NCBI RefSeq assembly: GCF_002799245.1
Contig: NZ_NEQV01000005.1
Span: forward strand, 434,001 to 498,000
Direction of reading: 5' to 3'
Source: Stenotrophomonas maltophilia
GTDB lineage: Bacteria > Pseudomonadota > Gammaproteobacteria > Xanthomonadales > Xanthomonadaceae
Length of the DNA: 64,000 bases
A program made the translations under genes and the position numbers. Each line of letters begins with the position of its first letter. Within the stretch, counting starts at the first letter, position 1. The notes beneath the pieces were generated by a model that worked only from the letters and a program-made list of their open reading frames with translations, did no database searches and was not told the DNA's origin. Shown here in pieces: positions 63,048 to 64,000 of this stretch.

Positions 63048-63431
63048 TTACTTGATGTTGGCCAGCTTCAGTGCCGACGGCGAGCTGACTTCGATTTCCG
63101 CACGCGACGCGTCGCGCTGGATCTTGCCGATCACGCAGACGGTCTTGCCTTCCAGGGTTTCCAGCGGGAAGGAGAACTTGCCGCGGTTCTCACCGGCGAT
63201 GCGGGCCGAGAAGGTGTGGCGCGGGAAGGCACCGCCCATGTACAGGAAGGTCGGCTGGCCTTCGGAACCTTCTGCGTAGCGGGCCTTTTCGACCTTGCCA
63301 CAGACCATGCCGTCCTTGCCGACCGAACGCGGTGCCATTTCCGGCGGGATCATGTCGGCCGACTGGGCGAAAGCAGAGGCGGCGGTGGTGGCCAGGACGG
63401 CGGCCGAAACGAACGCAAGCAGGGACTTCAT
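63048..63431 (-). CDS. Small secreted protein of unknown function in the chemotaxis cluster
   Basis: A 127-residue exported protein. The signal peptide (MKSLLAFVSAAVLATTAASA, cleavage after AFAQ at about residue 23) is followed by a single compact domain: VCGKVEKARYAEGSEGQPTF, LYMGGAFPRHTFSARI and GKTVCVIGKIQ. The strand-rich pattern with GKTVCVIGKI resembles OB-fold or DNA-binding-like periplasmic domains, and the two cysteines could form a disulphide. It lies 101 bp upstream of chemoreceptor 2. A co-sensor role is only a guess. Confidence 0.8.
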   Translation of the reverse strand: MKSLLAFVSAAVLATTAASAFAQSADMIPPEMAPRSVGKDGMVCGKVEKARYAEGSEGQPTFLYMGGAFPRHTFSARIAGENRGKFSFPLETLEGKTVCVIGKIQRDASRAEIEVSSPSALKLANIK

Positions 63432-63567
63432 CGAGGGGTATCTCCGGGGATGGTAACGGTCGGGCCGGTCCTGCGCGCTCCTGCGCGGCCGGCTTCTGTC
63501 CCCCTATCGGCATCGCCGCGGGGAACTGAAGGGTTTTGTGACTGGAACGTGAAGCAGTTCCGTTTGC

Positions 63568-64000
63568 TCAGGCAGCGACGTCTTCGGCGAGGCTGGGCTG
63601 GCCCATGTCGGCGCTGTCGAGGAGGGTCTCGATGTCCAGCAGGATCAGCATGCGATCGTCGTGGGTACCGATGCCGGAGATGAAGCGGGTATCGACGGCG
63701 GCACCGAATTCCGGGGTCGGGCGGATCTGCTCGGCCGACAGCGGGATCACGTCGGAGACGCTGTCGACGACGATGCCGACCACGCGGTCTTCCACGTTCA
63801 GCACGATCATCACGGTGAAGGCGTCGTAGCGGGCATTGTCCAGGCGCAGCTTGAGGCGCAGGTCGATGACCGGGACGATGGTGCCGCGCAGGTTGATCAC
63901 GCCCTTGATGTAGTCGGGGGCATCCGGCACGCGGGTCACCGCGTCGTAGCCACGGATTTCCTGCACCTTGAGGATGTCCACGCCGTAGTGTTCGTCACCG
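63568..64000 (-). CDS. cheW: CheW-type chemotaxis adaptor, 5' end outside the window
   Basis: The visible part covers about 144 codons up to the stop at 63568 and continues past the window edge; the reading frame is open to base 64000. Motifs are [35 protein letters not shown] and VIDLRLKL, followed by [12 protein letters not shown], all typical of CheW, which links receptors to CheA. A GTG at 63981 is internal and not the start. The tail ([16 protein letters not shown]) is family-like. It begins the leftward chemotaxis gene set seen here. Confidence 0.95.
   Translation of the reverse strand, partial: GDEHYGVDILKVQEIRGYDAVTRVPDAPDYIKGVINLRGTIVPVIDLRLKLRLDNARYDAFTVMIVLNVEDRVVGIVVDSVSDVIPLSAEQIRPTPEFGAAVDTRFISGIGTHDDRMLILLDIETLLDSADMGQPSLAEDVAA

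Noticed and set aside
57610..63279. Long plus-strand frames opposite the chemoreceptor genes
   Set aside because: Repetitive Gly/Asp/His-rich translations mirroring the receptor codons; not genes.

Overview
The window is GC-rich, densely coded chromosomal DNA from a gamma-proteobacterium of the Xanthomonadaceae, most likely the Stenotrophomonas maltophilia complex. Three things point there: the complete rpf (DSF quorum-sensing) neighbourhood in its Xanthomonas-type gene order, many small GTAG-headed palindromes (SMAG/REP elements), and an antibacterial type IV secretion effector carrying a C-terminal XVIPCD-like domain. All assignments come from reading translated motifs; no database search was run.

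Layout. 1-4.0 kb: the 3' part of feoB with a Cys-rich membrane partner, then a leftward SDR / MerR / NAD(P)H-oxidoreductase unit. 4.0-11.0 kb: dapB, carA, carB, greA, rpfE. 11.1-22.9 kb: recJ and prfB (with the RF2 programmed frameshift), separated by accessory genes: three DUF1176-type secreted paralogues, a VIT/DUF2135 protein, an acyltransferase and a membrane LytTR regulator. 23-29.4 kb: an XRE regulator, a composite repeat element, an aldehyde dehydrogenase, an acetolactate-synthase-type enzyme, a tandem repeat array and lysS. 29.6-36.9 kb: the signalling core rpfG-rpfC (rightward) facing rpfF and rpfB (leftward), with an AT-richer PIN-like gene wedged between rpfC and rpfF. 37-42.8 kb: the choline-to-betaine genes betA-betB-betI and, divergently, a BCCT transporter, with a perfect 28-bp BetI-type operator. 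43-49.6 kb: acnA (the rpfA equivalent) and acnB with a vapBC-like toxin-antitoxin pair between them. 49.8-53.9 kb: an AT-richer effector/immunity island with one lipase effector, three paralogous immunity-type lipoproteins, a frameshifted effector remnant and a duplicated promoter block. 54-64 kb: an alpha/beta hydrolase and a leftward chemotaxis cluster (cheW, a small secreted protein, two chemoreceptors, cheR, cheD, cheB).

How the parts work together. RpfF makes the diffusible fatty-acid signal DSF, RpfB is a fatty acyl-CoA ligase, RpfC senses DSF, and RpfG (HD-GYP) degrades cyclic di-GMP in response. The bet genes take up and oxidise choline for osmoprotection. The two aconitases serve the TCA cycle. 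The effector island is best read as cargo plus immunity for an X-type T4SS encoded elsewhere. The two chemoreceptors end in a CheR-tether-like pentapeptide next to cheR/cheD/cheB.

The most notable items are the effector/immunity array with its decayed duplicate, the PIN-like insert inside the quorum-sensing core, a family of hairpins with a conserved core but different perfectly paired arms (24.1 and 60.2 kb), one of which lies inside a 388-bp unit bounded by a 33-bp inverted repeat, and GTAG repeats that supply the stop codon of neighbouring genes.
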